Shown piece after piece: positions 9,101 to 16,865 of a DNA stretch of 21,453 bases. This DNA is from Candidatus Helarchaeota archaeon. Its GTDB lineage: Archaea; Asgardarchaeota; Lokiarchaeia; Helarchaeales; HEL-GB-A. The stretch is taken from positions 1-21,453 of the forward strand of contig JABXJT010000080.1 in NCBI GenBank assembly GCA_013375455.1, written 5' to 3'. The notes beneath the pieces were generated by a model. It was not told where the DNA came from. It did not search any database and saw only the letters and a list, made by a program, of their open reading frames with translations. A program made the position numbers and the translations under genes. Within the stretch, counting starts at the first letter, position 1; every line of letters starts with the position of its first letter.

Positions 9101-10073
9101 AATTTTCCCAAATCCTAGTAACGATGGAATAATTGCATTAAATTGGAGCGATGTGGTTGGCGCGACAACTTATTACGTGTATAGAAATACATCAACCATC
9201 ACATCTGTAGCCGGGCTGACAGCAATAGCCACGGTTTCCACGAGCAATTATACGGACACGATACTCATCAATGGAACCTATTATTACGTGATCGTAGCCG
9301 GCAACATCTCCGGGAATAGCTCGATTTCCAATTGTGAAAATGTCACGGTAGCAATTCCCTCATTAAATCCACCGGTGCTAGAATCCATCTTGCCAAATAT
9401 TGACACTGTTGGGTTTATAGAGCTTAATTGGAGCGATGTAATGGGAGCAATAACTTACTATATCTATAGAAACACGTCATTCATTACTTCGGTGATTGGT
9501 CTGACACCGATAGCTACTGTTATAACTAGTAATTATACAGATAGAATATCTATCAATGGAACATATTATTATGTGATCGTAGCTGGCAACATTTTGGGCA
9601 ATAGCTCCCTTTCCAATTGTAAAAACGTTACAGTGGCAATTTCTTCAGGGGATGTACCACCTGGATTTGATCCCTTTATGATTATACTAATTATCATTAT
9701 AATAGGAGCTATTGCAGTGAGTTCTATCGCTATTTATACATACAGACGAAAAAGTAAACCCGAAGATTATTTTCCCATACCAAAAAAATTCAAGGAATTA
9801 TCTTTAAACGAAAAAATCAGAAGTATTGTTGCCCAGAACATACCCATCGAACATTTCGAAAAGCTAGACGCATCAGATCTAATGAATTTATTAGAGAGTG
9901 AAATCATAGTCATCACAGATGAATTATCAGAACGGGTTTTAAACCTTCCAATGTCAGATGATGAAAAGAAAGAAATCCTCTTAGAATTGGTGAGATTACC
10001 ACCGGAACTCCAAAAAATATTATTAGATGATTTAGAAAAGAGTATTATTAGTGATGCTAATAATCTTGAGTAA
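6132..10073 (+). CDS. Giant surface protein: signal peptide, Ig-like repeats, seven-blade propeller, FN3 domains, TM anchor, cytosolic tail
   Basis: 1313 residues. Residues 1-28 are a signal peptide or signal anchor. A unique domain (about 30-200) follows, then three Ig-like repeats of about 93 residues (about 204, 290 and 383 onward), each with an ESP/QSP/DSP start, LDxxWYxx core and LFAWANDT end. Residues 472-885 hold seven copies of a roughly 58-residue unit with HVVWxD and GCGTDxDIFYKxWN, consistent with a seven-bladed beta-propeller. Three FN3-type domains lie at about 887-1172 (LNWS, YYVYRN, NGTYYYVIVAGN). One TM helix (about 1180-1202) is followed by TYRRK and a charged helical cytosolic tail of about 107 residues. 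Very many NxS/T sequons suggest heavy N-glycosylation. The exterior looks built for binding, and the tail could signal or anchor inside; no catalytic motif is seen. Start supported by GAGGT 7 nt upstream. Confidence 0.88.
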   Translation: MKRNRIILSIFLIFLLILPLFASIKYITSKNTIANVKEINSKALIWTDPSGDVTWLNGTPATHDPVDITTVDENAAMSVINVTYVGTPASGPTSSLFYTYNVLIDKNYDNSSAEYRVLFLKMSGVTQSTIWKLPNLYWNGAAWVTSTYEDDNFAYIVGNSIIFNFSSCPEMIGSNWYRIEARYSFIDGYIDETGSTYFAGEAFPTLIVESPLNQTYTTNTIQVNLSSPDSDLDTMWYRIRNGSDWITSNLTWSEGAEHVLPDGPYTLFAWANDTKGYESLTTVAFGIDTVPPNVTIQSPGNQTYYEVPILINLTSDDSDLDTIWYRFFNVTLGDWLDTTNLTYTGVTERTSWDGQYILYAWANDTHGNVQNTAATIFFTVNASPTAKIDSPLYFLYTTNTIQINLSCNAPDLDMLWYQIHNGSIWIVNKTIWSPGAVEYLSDGVYTLFAWANDTSGMTQSIPSNVSFYISTPFGISMTFTNTTVISTNSVSSSYDPRVALDSNGNLHVVWGDMSNYSGCGDDMDIFYKYWNATTQNWSITEVLSIESTDISNDPSLTVDRFDNIHVVWEDRTNYSGCGTDYDIFYKAWNSSTEAWSNVTVLSTEGSSWSRRTDLVSDTGGNLHVVWDDPANIDGAGIDKDIFYRFWNKTSDKWSNISVISTESTGQSEAPSLDIDNKSFIYLTWEDSSNFTGCGTDDDIFYKVWNNTARSWSNTTVISTESTATSYDTQLKIDNLGNVHVAWTDYTNFLGCGTDRDIFYKVWNNSTQAWSDTKIVSADSSVTSIHPSLYADGRRNVHVVWSDGTNISGCGTDYDIFHKLWNSTIQARSITTVVSTESTSGSYYPHVVIDKSERIHVVWQDYTNFSNCGDDRDVFYKSGIINVISMPNTTSLDTIFPNPDSDGIIHLNWSNVGGATQYYVYRNDSTITTVVGLTPIAMVSMSNYTDTLFLNGTYYYVIVAGNAAGNSSISNCENVTVAIPTAIPNPPVLEPIFPNPSNDGIIALNWSDVVGATTYYVYRNTSTITSVAGLTAIATVSTSNYTDTILINGTYYYVIVAGNISGNSSISNCENVTVAIPSLNPPVLESILPNIDTVGFIELNWSDVMGAITYYIYRNTSFITSVIGLTPIATVITSNYTDRISINGTYYYVIVAGNILGNSSLSNCKNVTVAISSGDVPPGFDPFMIILIIIIIGAIAVSSIAIYTYRRKSKPEDYFPIPKKFKELSLNEKIRSIVAQNIPIEHFEKLDASDLMNLLESEIIVITDELSERVLNLPMSDDEKKEILLELVRLPPELQKILLDDLEKSIISDANNLE
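7560..8770 (+). repeat. Seven in-gene repeats encoding propeller blades
   Basis: Seven diverged tandem units of about 174-177 bp each encode HVVWxD...GCGTDxDIFYKxWN...STES. Most units keep one Cys in the GCG motif; the third has GAG and the seventh NCG. The divergence between units argues for old duplications kept by selection, not recent expansion. Confidence 0.75.
8796..9645 (+). repeat. Three in-gene repeats encoding FN3 domains
   Basis: Three units of about 285 bp encode FN3-like domains that share LNWSxVxGA, YYVYRN, SNYTD and NGTYYYVIVAGN. They are much more alike than the propeller units, suggesting later duplication or gene conversion within the array. Confidence 0.75.
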
Positions 10074-10100
10074 AAAAACAAAAAATCTTATCTCTACTCT

Positions 10101-10624
10101 TTACTCTAAGAATTGTGACTTTAATTCTTCAAATATCGCATCTCTATTTTGGGGTGTCAAAGTAATTATTCTCAAATCATTCCGTTGATAAATTTTGGTT
10201 ACAAAGGGGTGAGAGATTTGTCCAATTGTACCTAGTACTTTTTTAAGATCTAATGCCTCCCAAACTATGTCCTGAAATTCATTGGAAACTAATTCCATTT
10301 TCCCAATCTCGTCGATAATGATGAAATCTGCGTTTTTTTCTAAGGCTAGTTTTATCGCGCTAACTCCAATATCATTGAGATCTTTCAAATTAACTCGATA
10401 CTTAGAAATCCGTGGTCCTTCCCTTTGATTTACGTGAGATAAAACCCCTCTCTTACCGCTCGCCATATCTACAATTTCAAATCCGACCCGTCTTCGTCCT
10501 TCCTTGATCTCAGGGGTAATAATTCCTCCGATTGTCTTCCCTTTTTGTTTAAACAAATTCACTGATTTCTGGATGAGTGTGCTCTTTCCGCTCCGCGGTT
10601 TTCCTCGTATGAGGATATTTTCAT
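10101..10624 (-). CDS. THEP1-type nucleoside triphosphatase, with probable 5' frameshift
   Basis: THEP1 proteins are small P-loop NTPases that hydrolyse ATP and other nucleotides; the cellular role is unclear. The segment from GTG at 10562 gives 153 residues with GGIITPEIKEGRRRVGFEIVD, a Walker B-like FIIIDEIGKMEL and a conserved C-terminus, but no P-loop. Reading the same frame upstream to 10640 gives NILIRGKPRSGKSTLIQK, a proper Walker A, yet no ATG, GTG or TTG occurs before the TGA at 10641-10643. An ATG at 10622-10624, preceded by AGAAGGA, is one frame off. Adding one A to the A4 run at 10618-10621 would yield an MKNILIRGKPRSGKST start, exactly as expected of the family. So this is either a sequencing indel or a recent frameshift. 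It converges with the surface-protein gene and diverges from UppP. Confidence 0.8.
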
Positions 10625-10717
10625 TCCTTCTAATTGTTCGTCACCTATCTAGAGGAATCAATAAACTCAATAGAAAGCCTTTTTATTAATTTCTTGTAAA
10701 GGATATTAAAAGCTTGA

Positions 10718-11566
10718 ATGTGTGAAATTTCGATGTTTGGATATTATTTCCTTGCAATTCTTCAAGGTTTCTTTGAATGGTTACCGATATCGTCTGAAGG
10801 GCAGACGGTGGTTTTCGCCACAAATTTTTTTGGGATTCCCTGGGAGAATGCACTTAGTCTGGCGATATTCCTACACCTAGGAACCACGCTTGCAGTGATT
10901 GTAAAATTTAGAAAAGAAATAATTAAAATTATCAAATCCGCTTATCCGAATCCACCTCCCGATGTAACTGAAACCGATAAAAAAATGCGAAATTGGATTA
11001 TCTATGCAACCATTGGAACTGCTGTTGTCGCGGTCCCTCTCTATCTTCTGGTTAAGGAAACCTTTGCTGCTGTTCAAGGTGATGTTGGTACTTTAATTGT
11101 TGTAGGATGCTTATTGATTACGGGAATTATTTTACTTGCAACTAGAAAAAAATATGGCAAGAACACTGTTGAGGATGTACCTGAAAAGACTATTAACAAA
11201 CATAGCACAATTTCAGGTTTAATCCAAGGTACGGCGATTCTACCAGGGATTTCCCGCTCGGGAGTCACGGTCTCTGCTAATCTTCTGGAAAACTATGAAC
11301 AAAATAGTGCCTTAAAGCTTAGTTTTTTGATGTCTATTCCAGCATCTCTCGCTGCGATAGCATTGGACTTCCTTACTGAAGAAGGATCGGTCTTCAACTT
11401 TTTAGATCCGCTCACTATCGTCGCTCTAACAGCGATAAGCTTCGCAATTGGCTATTTAACAATCGAAGCTTTACTTAAATTAGCTCAGAGAATCCAGTTT
11501 GGCTACTTCTGCGTTTTCTATGCCGTCCTTGCGTTTGCGGTAATCCTCCCCTTCCTCTTCCTATAG
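10718..11566 (+). CDS. uppP: Undecaprenyl-diphosphatase family protein (UppP/BacA)
   Basis: A 282-residue polytopic membrane protein with about eight helices. It carries both family signatures: QGFFEWLPISSEGQ (residues 16-29, catalytic E20 region) and LPGISRSGVT (175-184, phosphate-binding Arg and Ser). The family dephosphorylates polyprenyl pyrophosphates to recycle lipid carriers. In archaea, which lack peptidoglycan, the expected substrate is a dolichyl- or polyprenyl-pyrophosphate used for glycan assembly, in keeping with the heavily sequon-rich surface protein next door. The usual SSSGH ending is SSEGQ here, a variant I associate with archaeal members. ATG at 10718 is the first start, with a second in-frame ATG at 10733. 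It diverges from THEP1 across 93 nt. Confidence 0.9.
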   Translation: MCEISMFGYYFLAILQGFFEWLPISSEGQTVVFATNFFGIPWENALSLAIFLHLGTTLAVIVKFRKEIIKIIKSAYPNPPPDVTETDKKMRNWIIYATIGTAVVAVPLYLLVKETFAAVQGDVGTLIVVGCLLITGIILLATRKKYGKNTVEDVPEKTINKHSTISGLIQGTAILPGISRSGVTVSANLLENYEQNSALKLSFLMSIPASLAAIALDFLTEEGSVFNFLDPLTIVALTAISFAIGYLTIEALLKLAQRIQFGYFCVFYAVLAFAVILPFLFL

Positions 11567-11585
11567 CTCCAGAATCTCAAATAAA

Positions 11586-11807
11586 CTAACTACGATATTT
11601 CAACTTTAATGGTACTTGACAGGTCAAACATTTCGCATCTGACTCGATTACATATACAGAATAACGCCGCTTACACGTCTTACAAATTAATATCGCTTTC
11701 AAAAATGACCCACAAAAGGGACACTTTTCTATTTCTACTTTTTTGGTGACAAAATACTTCTTACATTCTTCGCAATATTTCTCAAATTGAGGAAAGGAAC
11801 TACTCAT
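11586..11807 (-). CDS. Small double zinc-ribbon protein
   Basis: Seventy-three residues with four CxxC pairs: CEEC (12-15), CPFC (29-32), CKTC (42-45) and CLTC (59-62). These form two consecutive zinc ribbons or one larger two-zinc fold. The protein is basic and could bind nucleic acid or another protein. It is the last gene of a tightly spaced minus-strand operon (18 nt after the DUF72 gene) and converges with uppP. No specific function is recognised; similar small ribbon proteins are numerous in archaea. Confidence 0.7.
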   Translation of the reverse strand: MSSSFPQFEKYCEECKKYFVTKKVEIEKCPFCGSFLKAILICKTCKRRYSVYVIESDAKCLTCQVPLKLKYRS

Positions 11808-11825
11808 TTTCCATCAACACAATTA

Positions 11826-12662
11826 TTATACGAAATCCATTAATGAATGTTGCTTTTTACGCTCTTTCGTTAGCTGTTTTTTAAAATCCTGGTAAGATAT
11901 TCCTCTGGCTTCTCGAAATTCATTCGCATCTTTAGGTGAAAAGCCTCTAAAATGGTTATTAAATGTTACCAATACCTCACGAATTCCGGGTTGTCGTTCC
12001 CAACTGTCTAATTTTCGTTTAACCTCTTCAAGTATTTCATCCTGATCTCTTTGGATTCGATTAAACTTCGTTAATTCCCTATCACCAATGAGCCTGATAA
12101 AATATACGCTTTGATTGTCTAAATAAATCGGCCGAATCCCCTCCTTATAATTCGTGACTAGTACCACCTTCTCACCATCAATAAACTGGGACAATAGGTT
12201 CGGGTTAAACCACGTATTATCACGGAATTCCACAAAAATCGATTTTTCTGTTGTGAGTTTCTCTAAGATCCGTGTTAAGTGGTGAAAGTTCCTTTCAGTT
12301 TGCTTGAATTGTGGAGGAAACTGAAGTAAATAACCTCTAATTTTAGGTTCAAGCACTCTCATCCGTGCAAGAAAGACCCTAACCGCCCCATCCACATCCG
12401 CTTTCTTATGCGTGATGTTTCGCCAGATTTTGATTGTAAATCGAAAGTCATCTGGCACGTCATTCAACCACTTTCGGACGACATTTTCATTTGGAAGATT
12501 GTAGAACGTCGAATTAACTTCCGTGTAATCAAAATAATTCGCATAATATGATAAGAATCGTCCAGGTTTCAAGTTCTTTGGGTAAAATTCCCCTAACCAA
12601 TCTTTATATGACCAACCTGCACAACCGATTAGGATCTTTACCATTTTTGACCGAAGCCTCAT
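11826..12662 (-). CDS. DUF72 (YecE-like) family protein
   Basis: 278 residues matching DUF72, a TIM-barrel-like family of unknown activity. Landmarks run in order: IGCAGWSYKDW near the start, FYPKNL, YFDYTEVNSTFYNLP, FTIKIWRNITHKK, LLQFPPQF, FVEFRDNTWF, YFIRL and VTFNNHFRGFSPKDA. The whole family length is present. ATG at 12662 lies 8 nt after the PolX stop; an ATG at 12644 gives MVKILIGCAGWS, closer to the usual family start, so the first six residues are doubtful. It is cytosolic, with no signal or membrane segment. DUF72 genes are often near DNA repair or metal-related genes; here the neighbour is PolX. Family call is strong; function is not known. Confidence 0.92.
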   Translation of the reverse strand: MRLRSKMVKILIGCAGWSYKDWLGEFYPKNLKPGRFLSYYANYFDYTEVNSTFYNLPNENVVRKWLNDVPDDFRFTIKIWRNITHKKADVDGAVRVFLARMRVLEPKIRGYLLQFPPQFKQTERNFHHLTRILEKLTTEKSIFVEFRDNTWFNPNLLSQFIDGEKVVLVTNYKEGIRPIYLDNQSVYFIRLIGDRELTKFNRIQRDQDEILEEVKRKLDSWERQPGIREVLVTFNNHFRGFSPKDANEFREARGISYQDFKKQLTKERKKQHSLMDFV

Positions 12663-12670
12663 GATTACTT

Positions 12671-14377
12671 CTATTCAATTTTTAGTTTCTTTTGAAATTC
12701 TTTCAATGATAGCGTGTTCAGAAGATCTTTCTTTTCCAGCCACGCTCGGCGCGCCACGGAAACGCCCAGCTCTATGAACTTCAGTTGAGTTATTGAGTGG
12801 GCATCGGTCCCAATGGTTAGCAAAACGCCACGTTGATTTGCTGTACGGCTATTAACATCATTTAAATCCAATCGAGCTGGATAGGCATTAATTTCAAGGA
12901 TTTTTCCTTGATCTTTTGCCGCATCAAAGACCTTTATCAGGTCAATATCTGACGGAGGGCGCTTATTTAGGAGACGATTCGTTGGATGGCCTAAGATCAT
13001 TGTATATTCATTATGTAAGGCATTTATAACCCGTTCCGTCATTTCTTTTCGCGGCATTCTTAACTTTGAATGTGCTGAACAGATGACCACATCCAATTGG
13101 CTCAGAACATCCTCGGATAAGTCGAGGCTCCCATCTAGATTGATATTTACCTCTGCACCCGCAAAAATGCGGATGTTTTTTTCCTGCGCATCAAGTTTAC
13201 GAATCTGAGAAATTTGTTTTAAGAGGTTAGGTTCATCAATCGCATTCGCCATCTTCAATGAGCCCACATGATCGGCTATCGCTATATATTCATAGCTTCT
13301 CCGTTTGGCTGCTTTCACAATCTCTTCAAGAGTGTTTTTTCCATCGCTTGCCTCAGTATGGAGGTGTAAATCCCCTTTGATATCGGCTAATTCGACCAAA
13401 GTAGGTAACGAATTTGTTTGTGCCGCTTCGATTTCACCTCGATCCTCGCGAAGTTCGGGGGGAATCCAGGTCATTCCAAAAAGCTTGTAAATTTCTTCTT
13501 CCGTCTTTCCTGCCACTTTTTCATCTGTATCTTTTAAGAACACCCCATATTCATTCAACTTGTACCCCATTTGCGAAACCATCGTCCGGAGCATAACATT
13601 ATGCTCTTTTGATCCGGTGAAATATTGCAACGCTGCGCCATAACTTTCATCCTCCACCACTCGAAGGTCCACCTGTATATCTCTTTTTATATTCACCGTG
13701 GACTTTGTTGGCCCTTTTAACACGACTTTTTTGACCAATTCCATTGTCGTGAAAACTTGCATCACTTTCTCTGGCTTATCAGACGTGACTAATATGTCTA
13801 TATCTCGAATTGTTTCCCTTCTCCTTCGAATTGAACCCCCAAGACTTACCTGCTTGACCTCTTTCAAATTTTTTAAAGTCTCATATATTTGATTTGCAAC
13901 CGGAAGTATGACTCCCAATAAATGCCGCTGCGGTTTCTTTAAATCCGAAAGTCCCTTCAATATCGCCTTTTCCATCTTGGGTCCAATCCCTTTTACCCGT
14001 TGAATTCGATGGGATCGCGTTGCTTTTTCTAAATCCTTGAGTGATTTAATTTTTAACGCGTCATGAATCAATTTTGCCGTTTTAGGACCCACGTCGGGAA
14101 TGCGCGTCATTTCTATAACAATCGGAGGAACCGCTTTCTTAATTTTCTCAAAATATTCTAACTTTCCAGTCGTAATCAGTTCTCTAATCTTCTCTTCTAG
14201 GGCTTTCCCTATTCCTGGCAACTTCTGCTTTCCCAATACATCGGCAATGTTCTCACTAAGGTTTTCAAGCGTTCGCGCTGCCCGCCTATATGCCAAAAAT
14301 TTCCATTGGATCTCCCCCTGTATCTCCAAGATGTCCGCAATTTCATATAAAATATCGACCACTTCTTGATTGCGCAA
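12671..14377 (-). CDS. polX: PolX family DNA polymerase with C-terminal PHP domain
   Basis: 568 residues with the full bacterial/archaeal PolX plan. Residues 1-140 hold the N-terminal 8-kDa-like helical region with helix-hairpin-helix motifs (LPGIGKAL at 53, IPDVGPKTA at 93, VKGIGPKME at 128). The nucleotidyltransferase palm has [18 protein letters not shown] (180-197), with D192 and D194 plus D237 as metal ligands. The PHP domain starts at [11 protein letters not shown] (336-346) and continues with [31 protein letters not shown] and GTDAHS, so its metal ligands look complete. Such enzymes fill gaps in base excision repair; the PHP domain gives 3'-5' exonuclease or phosphatase-type editing. 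The only start upstream of the conserved region is TTG at 14377, 9 nt after the PIN gene's stop. Confidence 0.95.
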   Translation of the reverse strand: MRNQEVVDILYEIADILEIQGEIQWKFLAYRRAARTLENLSENIADVLGKQKLPGIGKALEEKIRELITTGKLEYFEKIKKAVPPIVIEMTRIPDVGPKTAKLIHDALKIKSLKDLEKATRSHRIQRVKGIGPKMEKAILKGLSDLKKPQRHLLGVILPVANQIYETLKNLKEVKQVSLGGSIRRRRETIRDIDILVTSDKPEKVMQVFTTMELVKKVVLKGPTKSTVNIKRDIQVDLRVVEDESYGAALQYFTGSKEHNVMLRTMVSQMGYKLNEYGVFLKDTDEKVAGKTEEEIYKLFGMTWIPPELREDRGEIEAAQTNSLPTLVELADIKGDLHLHTEASDGKNTLEEIVKAAKRRSYEYIAIADHVGSLKMANAIDEPNLLKQISQIRKLDAQEKNIRIFAGAEVNINLDGSLDLSEDVLSQLDVVICSAHSKLRMPRKEMTERVINALHNEYTMILGHPTNRLLNKRPPSDIDLIKVFDAAKDQGKILEINAYPARLDLNDVNSRTANQRGVLLTIGTDAHSITQLKFIELGVSVARRAWLEKKDLLNTLSLKEFQKKLKIE

Positions 14378-14386
14378 AATAATCCC

Positions 14387-14842
14387 TTAAATTTTGTTAA
14401 ATTCATAATCTTTTAGTGAAAAGAAATAGGGCTTATTTACTTTTTTCTTTAAGCTCTCATCTCCTGTAATGAATTTATATCCATATTCCTCTGCAATTGC
14501 ACAATAGGAACTGTCATAGACAGTAATATTATTCAAAAAAGCAATTTCAGTAATTTTACCAATCAGGTCCTCGTCAAAAAATATAATATTTATCTGTGTT
14601 TTCAACAGAGCTTTGAGTGCATCTATGATATCAGCTTGTGTTAAATCTTTCGAAAACCGGAGCGCATTCCCAACCTCATAATAAAGCAGATATGGAGCTA
14701 TCAATCTCAATTTCCCACCTTGATAATCAGATCTTAAATCTATTGCAAAATCTGTCCACTCTTCATCGAGATACCACCGAGAAACAACAGATGCATCTAT
14801 TACAATCGTTTTTATTATCTCTACTTTCTTTCCTCTCGCCAT
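14387..14842 (-). CDS. PIN-domain ribonuclease toxin (VapC-like)
   Basis: 151 residues with a PIN fold: VIDASVVSRW (D16), YEVGNAL (E56), VYDSSYCAIAE (D110) and FITGDESLKKK (D128). These four acidic residues form the metal site of VapC-type endoribonucleases, which cut structured RNAs such as tRNA or rRNA. The start ATG overlaps the end of the preceding antitoxin-like gene by 22 nt, the usual translational coupling of vapBC. The last base lies 9 nt before the PolX start, so toxin and repair polymerase are probably on one transcript. All catalytic residues are present, so it is likely active. Confidence 0.9.
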   Translation of the reverse strand: MARGKKVEIIKTIVIDASVVSRWYLDEEWTDFAIDLRSDYQGGKLRLIAPYLLYYEVGNALRFSKDLTQADIIDALKALLKTQINIIFFDEDLIGKITEIAFLNNITVYDSSYCAIAEEYGYKFITGDESLKKKVNKPYFFSLKDYEFNKI

Positions 14843-15075
14843 TTTCTAATTTCCTCTGTTGAAGACCAATCCTTTGTCCTTTTTGTTTTATTACGAATGC
14901 GATCCTGAATATCAATAGCTTTATTTAACAATTTTTGATCGATTTCTGTATTGGATATTTGTTCTTCAAGTTCAATTCTCCGCACGATAGCACTTCTGGC
15001 TATTTCTGACCAATTTATGTGGGGATACTTCTTCATTTTTTCCTTTAATTCCTCAGGAACCTTTATTGAAATCAA
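14821..15075 (-). CDS. VapB-type ribbon-helix-helix antitoxin
   Basis: 84 residues. The N-terminus (MISIKVPEELKEKMKKYPHI, then NWSEIARSAIVRRI) fits a ribbon-helix-helix DNA-binding dimer. The C-terminal part is charged and helical with a tryptophan-containing tail, as expected for an antitoxin segment that wraps the PIN toxin. The start is TTG at 15075; no ATG or GTG occurs before the in-frame stop upstream. Its end overlaps the PIN gene by 22 nt. A perfect palindrome about 50-65 bp upstream is a likely self-regulatory operator. Confidence 0.82.
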   Translation of the reverse strand: MISIKVPEELKEKMKKYPHINWSEIARSAIVRRIELEEQISNTEIDQKLLNKAIDIQDRIRNKTKRTKDWSSTEEIRKWREERK

Positions 15076-15122
15076 ATTTATCGCTTCAGTATATTTTTCT
15101 GTATATATCTATAAAAGTTAGG

Positions 15123-15140
15123 GTATATAAAAATATATAC
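15123..15140. promoter_or_regulatory. Palindromic operator/TATA region of the VapBC-PolX operon
   Basis: GTATATAAAAATATATAC is a perfect inverted repeat with 7-bp arms and an A4 spacer. A related, less perfect GTATATTTTT...TATATATC element lies at about 15090-15109. The site is 48 bp or more upstream of the antitoxin start and can serve as both TATA box and RHH-dimer binding site, which is how VapBC complexes usually repress themselves. Low complexity of the AT sequence limits confidence. Confidence 0.45.
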
Positions 15141-15159
15141 ACATATTTCCTTATTCTTT

Positions 15160-16218
15160 CTACCAACGATGTCCATATTCCTCGGCAAACCCGAATAGCT
15201 TGTCGATATGCAGTTTCTCCCCATTATCAAGTATGATGTCCCCTGTATAGTACCCATACACGTTGAACCCACCGGTTTTCAAAATTCCGAAATTCATATT
15301 CTGTCGATTGTACATCACCGGCTCTAAAATCATCTCAAACCGCCCATCACTGCTCGTGAATTTCCAAGGATTCATAATGTTTTCTGGAACATGAAAAGTT
15401 ACAAATTCTATTTTATGACCTTTCCCACCATAAAAAATCATGTTCTTCGTAGCGATGGTCTCATCCCCAAACCCTTGAAGTCCCGCATCGAGATTGAACC
15501 CGAATGGTTTTCCATCATAAATCCCTGAAGCAGAGCCCCAATGCCATTTGACTCGATAAGGAAAGACACTCCTCGTCCAATCGATACAACCGTAATGCCC
15601 CTTCTTGTGAGAGAATTCGTATACCTCATCCCCGAACGTGACAATCCCATTCACGGGCATGCAATTCGCCTTCTGAACATAGACGAAATGCCTCGGACTT
15701 TTAAAAGGGATGACATTTACCATCGTATCGTGCTTGGGATCCTTGTAAAACGTGAGTTCTCCTTTTGCCCCTTTCTTTCCAAACTCGGGAAATCTCGGAT
15801 AATCAAATTTTAAAATGATGTTGTCCCCATCTCGCACGAACGACATTCGATTCTTAGAATTAACGTGCCCACCAAAAAAACGTGCATCGCCCGCATCCGC
15901 TGAGGGTGGCAAGTTCAAAGACCCCCTGCTCAGGAGCTTAAAGCTGGCCCCATTATAATTCTTCTTCTTTTTGTAATCCTGCAACGACACCGTCGCCATG
16001 GCAAAATACCCGACATCGGCAATTATCAGACTAATGCCAAAATCCGGGTTCATTACCTCATAACAATCCCATTCCTTAATTCTGAAGGATGAGAACAAAC
16101 CCTTCACCTTTTTCCTGTCATACTTCAAGAGTAATTGCCGGGCCCACCCTTTCTGGACTAAATGCCCTTTCTCATCCAATAAATCTGAAGGTTCGGTTAT
16201 TTCATGCTGCACTAGCAT
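15160..16218 (-). CDS. DUF2804 family protein
   Basis: 352 residues matching DUF2804 from end to end. Recognisable blocks include GHYGCIDWTRSVFPYRVKW, HWGSASGIYDGKPFGFNLDA, GFGDETIATKNMIFYGGKGH, PENIMNPWKFTSSDGRFEMI and a terminal GFAEEYGHRW. Family members are beta-rich proteins of unknown activity; a relation to lipocalin-like or CrtC-type folds has been suggested by their layout, but I cannot establish it here. No signal peptide or TM helix is seen. ATG at 16218 is preferred over GTG at 16221 because AGGTGA lies 4 nt upstream. The gene follows an unknown 151-aa protein gene by about 78 nt. Confidence 0.85.
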   Translation of the reverse strand: MLVQHEITEPSDLLDEKGHLVQKGWARQLLLKYDRKKVKGLFSSFRIKEWDCYEVMNPDFGISLIIADVGYFAMATVSLQDYKKKKNYNGASFKLLSRGSLNLPPSADAGDARFFGGHVNSKNRMSFVRDGDNIILKFDYPRFPEFGKKGAKGELTFYKDPKHDTMVNVIPFKSPRHFVYVQKANCMPVNGIVTFGDEVYEFSHKKGHYGCIDWTRSVFPYRVKWHWGSASGIYDGKPFGFNLDAGLQGFGDETIATKNMIFYGGKGHKIEFVTFHVPENIMNPWKFTSSDGRFEMILEPVMYNRQNMNFGILKTGGFNVYGYYTGDIILDNGEKLHIDKLFGFAEEYGHRW

Positions 16219-16296
16219 CACTCACCTATCAAATAAAAAAAGATCAAACCTACTTTTGATGCTATCGGCTGTGTAATGCTTGCACGATTTATAATT

Positions 16297-16752
16297 TTAA
16301 AAATAATTGGTCAATTCTCTACTTTTTTTCTTGGCTTTCAGCCTATCAATGACCTCTTGTAATATCTGAATGAGCTTGTCCTCATAGGATTCGTGATCAT
16401 AATTGTAGCTCCAGGTCCGCCAATGCGGTTTCTTGTAGCCTATCTTGAACTTCGACCCGTTCATTACCGTTTTATAGGTATTTTCATCCAATTTCACTAC
16501 TTTCTGGTCTGCGATTATATACCAATGATATTCCGTTCCTTTAAGAGCCCCCGTCCCTGGTGGCGCTTGATGCATTCTATTTTTATCACACGCAAATTCA
16601 AATTTCCACTTTTCTGGGGTAACTTTCGTCTCATTCCATACCCCATCATCATACTTCCAACGATGCTTCCCCCCTACTTTCATCCCCGTATATTTCTGCC
16701 CATCATGATCTTTCAGTGCATTATATTGGTCCCTTTTATCACTCTTCGCCAT
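16297..16752 (-). CDS. Uncharacterised Trp/Lys-rich protein
   Basis: 151 residues from ATG at 16752; not a family I recognise. It is soluble, strongly basic and rich in Trp, Tyr and Lys. The centre (KYTGMKVGGKHRWKYDDGVW, then TPEKWKFEF, PPGTGALKGTEYHWYIIADQ) looks like a compact beta domain, and the C-terminus (about 120-147) is a charged helix. The start is chosen because GGAAGG lies 7 nt upstream; ATG at 16770 or TTG at 16803 would add 6 or 17 residues of low-complexity sequence. It precedes the DUF2804 gene and diverges from the alkylsulfatase-like gene. Confidence 0.6.
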   Translation of the reverse strand: MAKSDKRDQYNALKDHDGQKYTGMKVGGKHRWKYDDGVWNETKVTPEKWKFEFACDKNRMHQAPPGTGALKGTEYHWYIIADQKVVKLDENTYKTVMNGSKFKIGYKKPHWRTWSYNYDHESYEDKLIQILQEVIDRLKAKKKSRELTNYF

Positions 16753-16831
16753 TCTCTTTCCTTCCTTCATGTTAGCTATGCCTAGTGATCCATCCCCATT
16801 CAAAAAGGTTTTACTCCCTTAGTGATAAGTG

Positions 16832-16845
16832 ATATTTAATATATG
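16832..16845. promoter_or_regulatory. Shared TATA-like element of a divergent promoter
   Basis: The AT-only run ATATTTAATATAT is nearly symmetrical. It lies about 22-30 nt from the ATG at 16866 on the plus strand and about 30 nt from the minus-strand frame opening at 16803. It may serve both directions. GAAGGG at 16851-16856 is a possible Shine-Dalgarno site for the plus-strand gene. Confidence 0.45.
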
Positions 16846-16865
16846 TTAAAGAAGGGAAAAGAATC

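Noticed and set aside
15090..15140. CRISPR-like or iterated repeat array
   Set aside because: Only two imperfect AT-rich elements are present, without regular spacing or spacers; an operator/TATA region explains them better.
15541..15813. A 90-codon plus-strand open frame inside the DUF2804 gene
   Set aside because: The opposite strand carries full-length DUF2804 homology; this frame has no motif or start signal.
16393..16785. A 130-codon plus-strand hydrophobic open frame
   Set aside because: It is the antisense of the Lys/Trp-rich 151-aa gene, which explains its Phe/Leu/Pro bias; the minus-strand frame has a good Shine-Dalgarno site.
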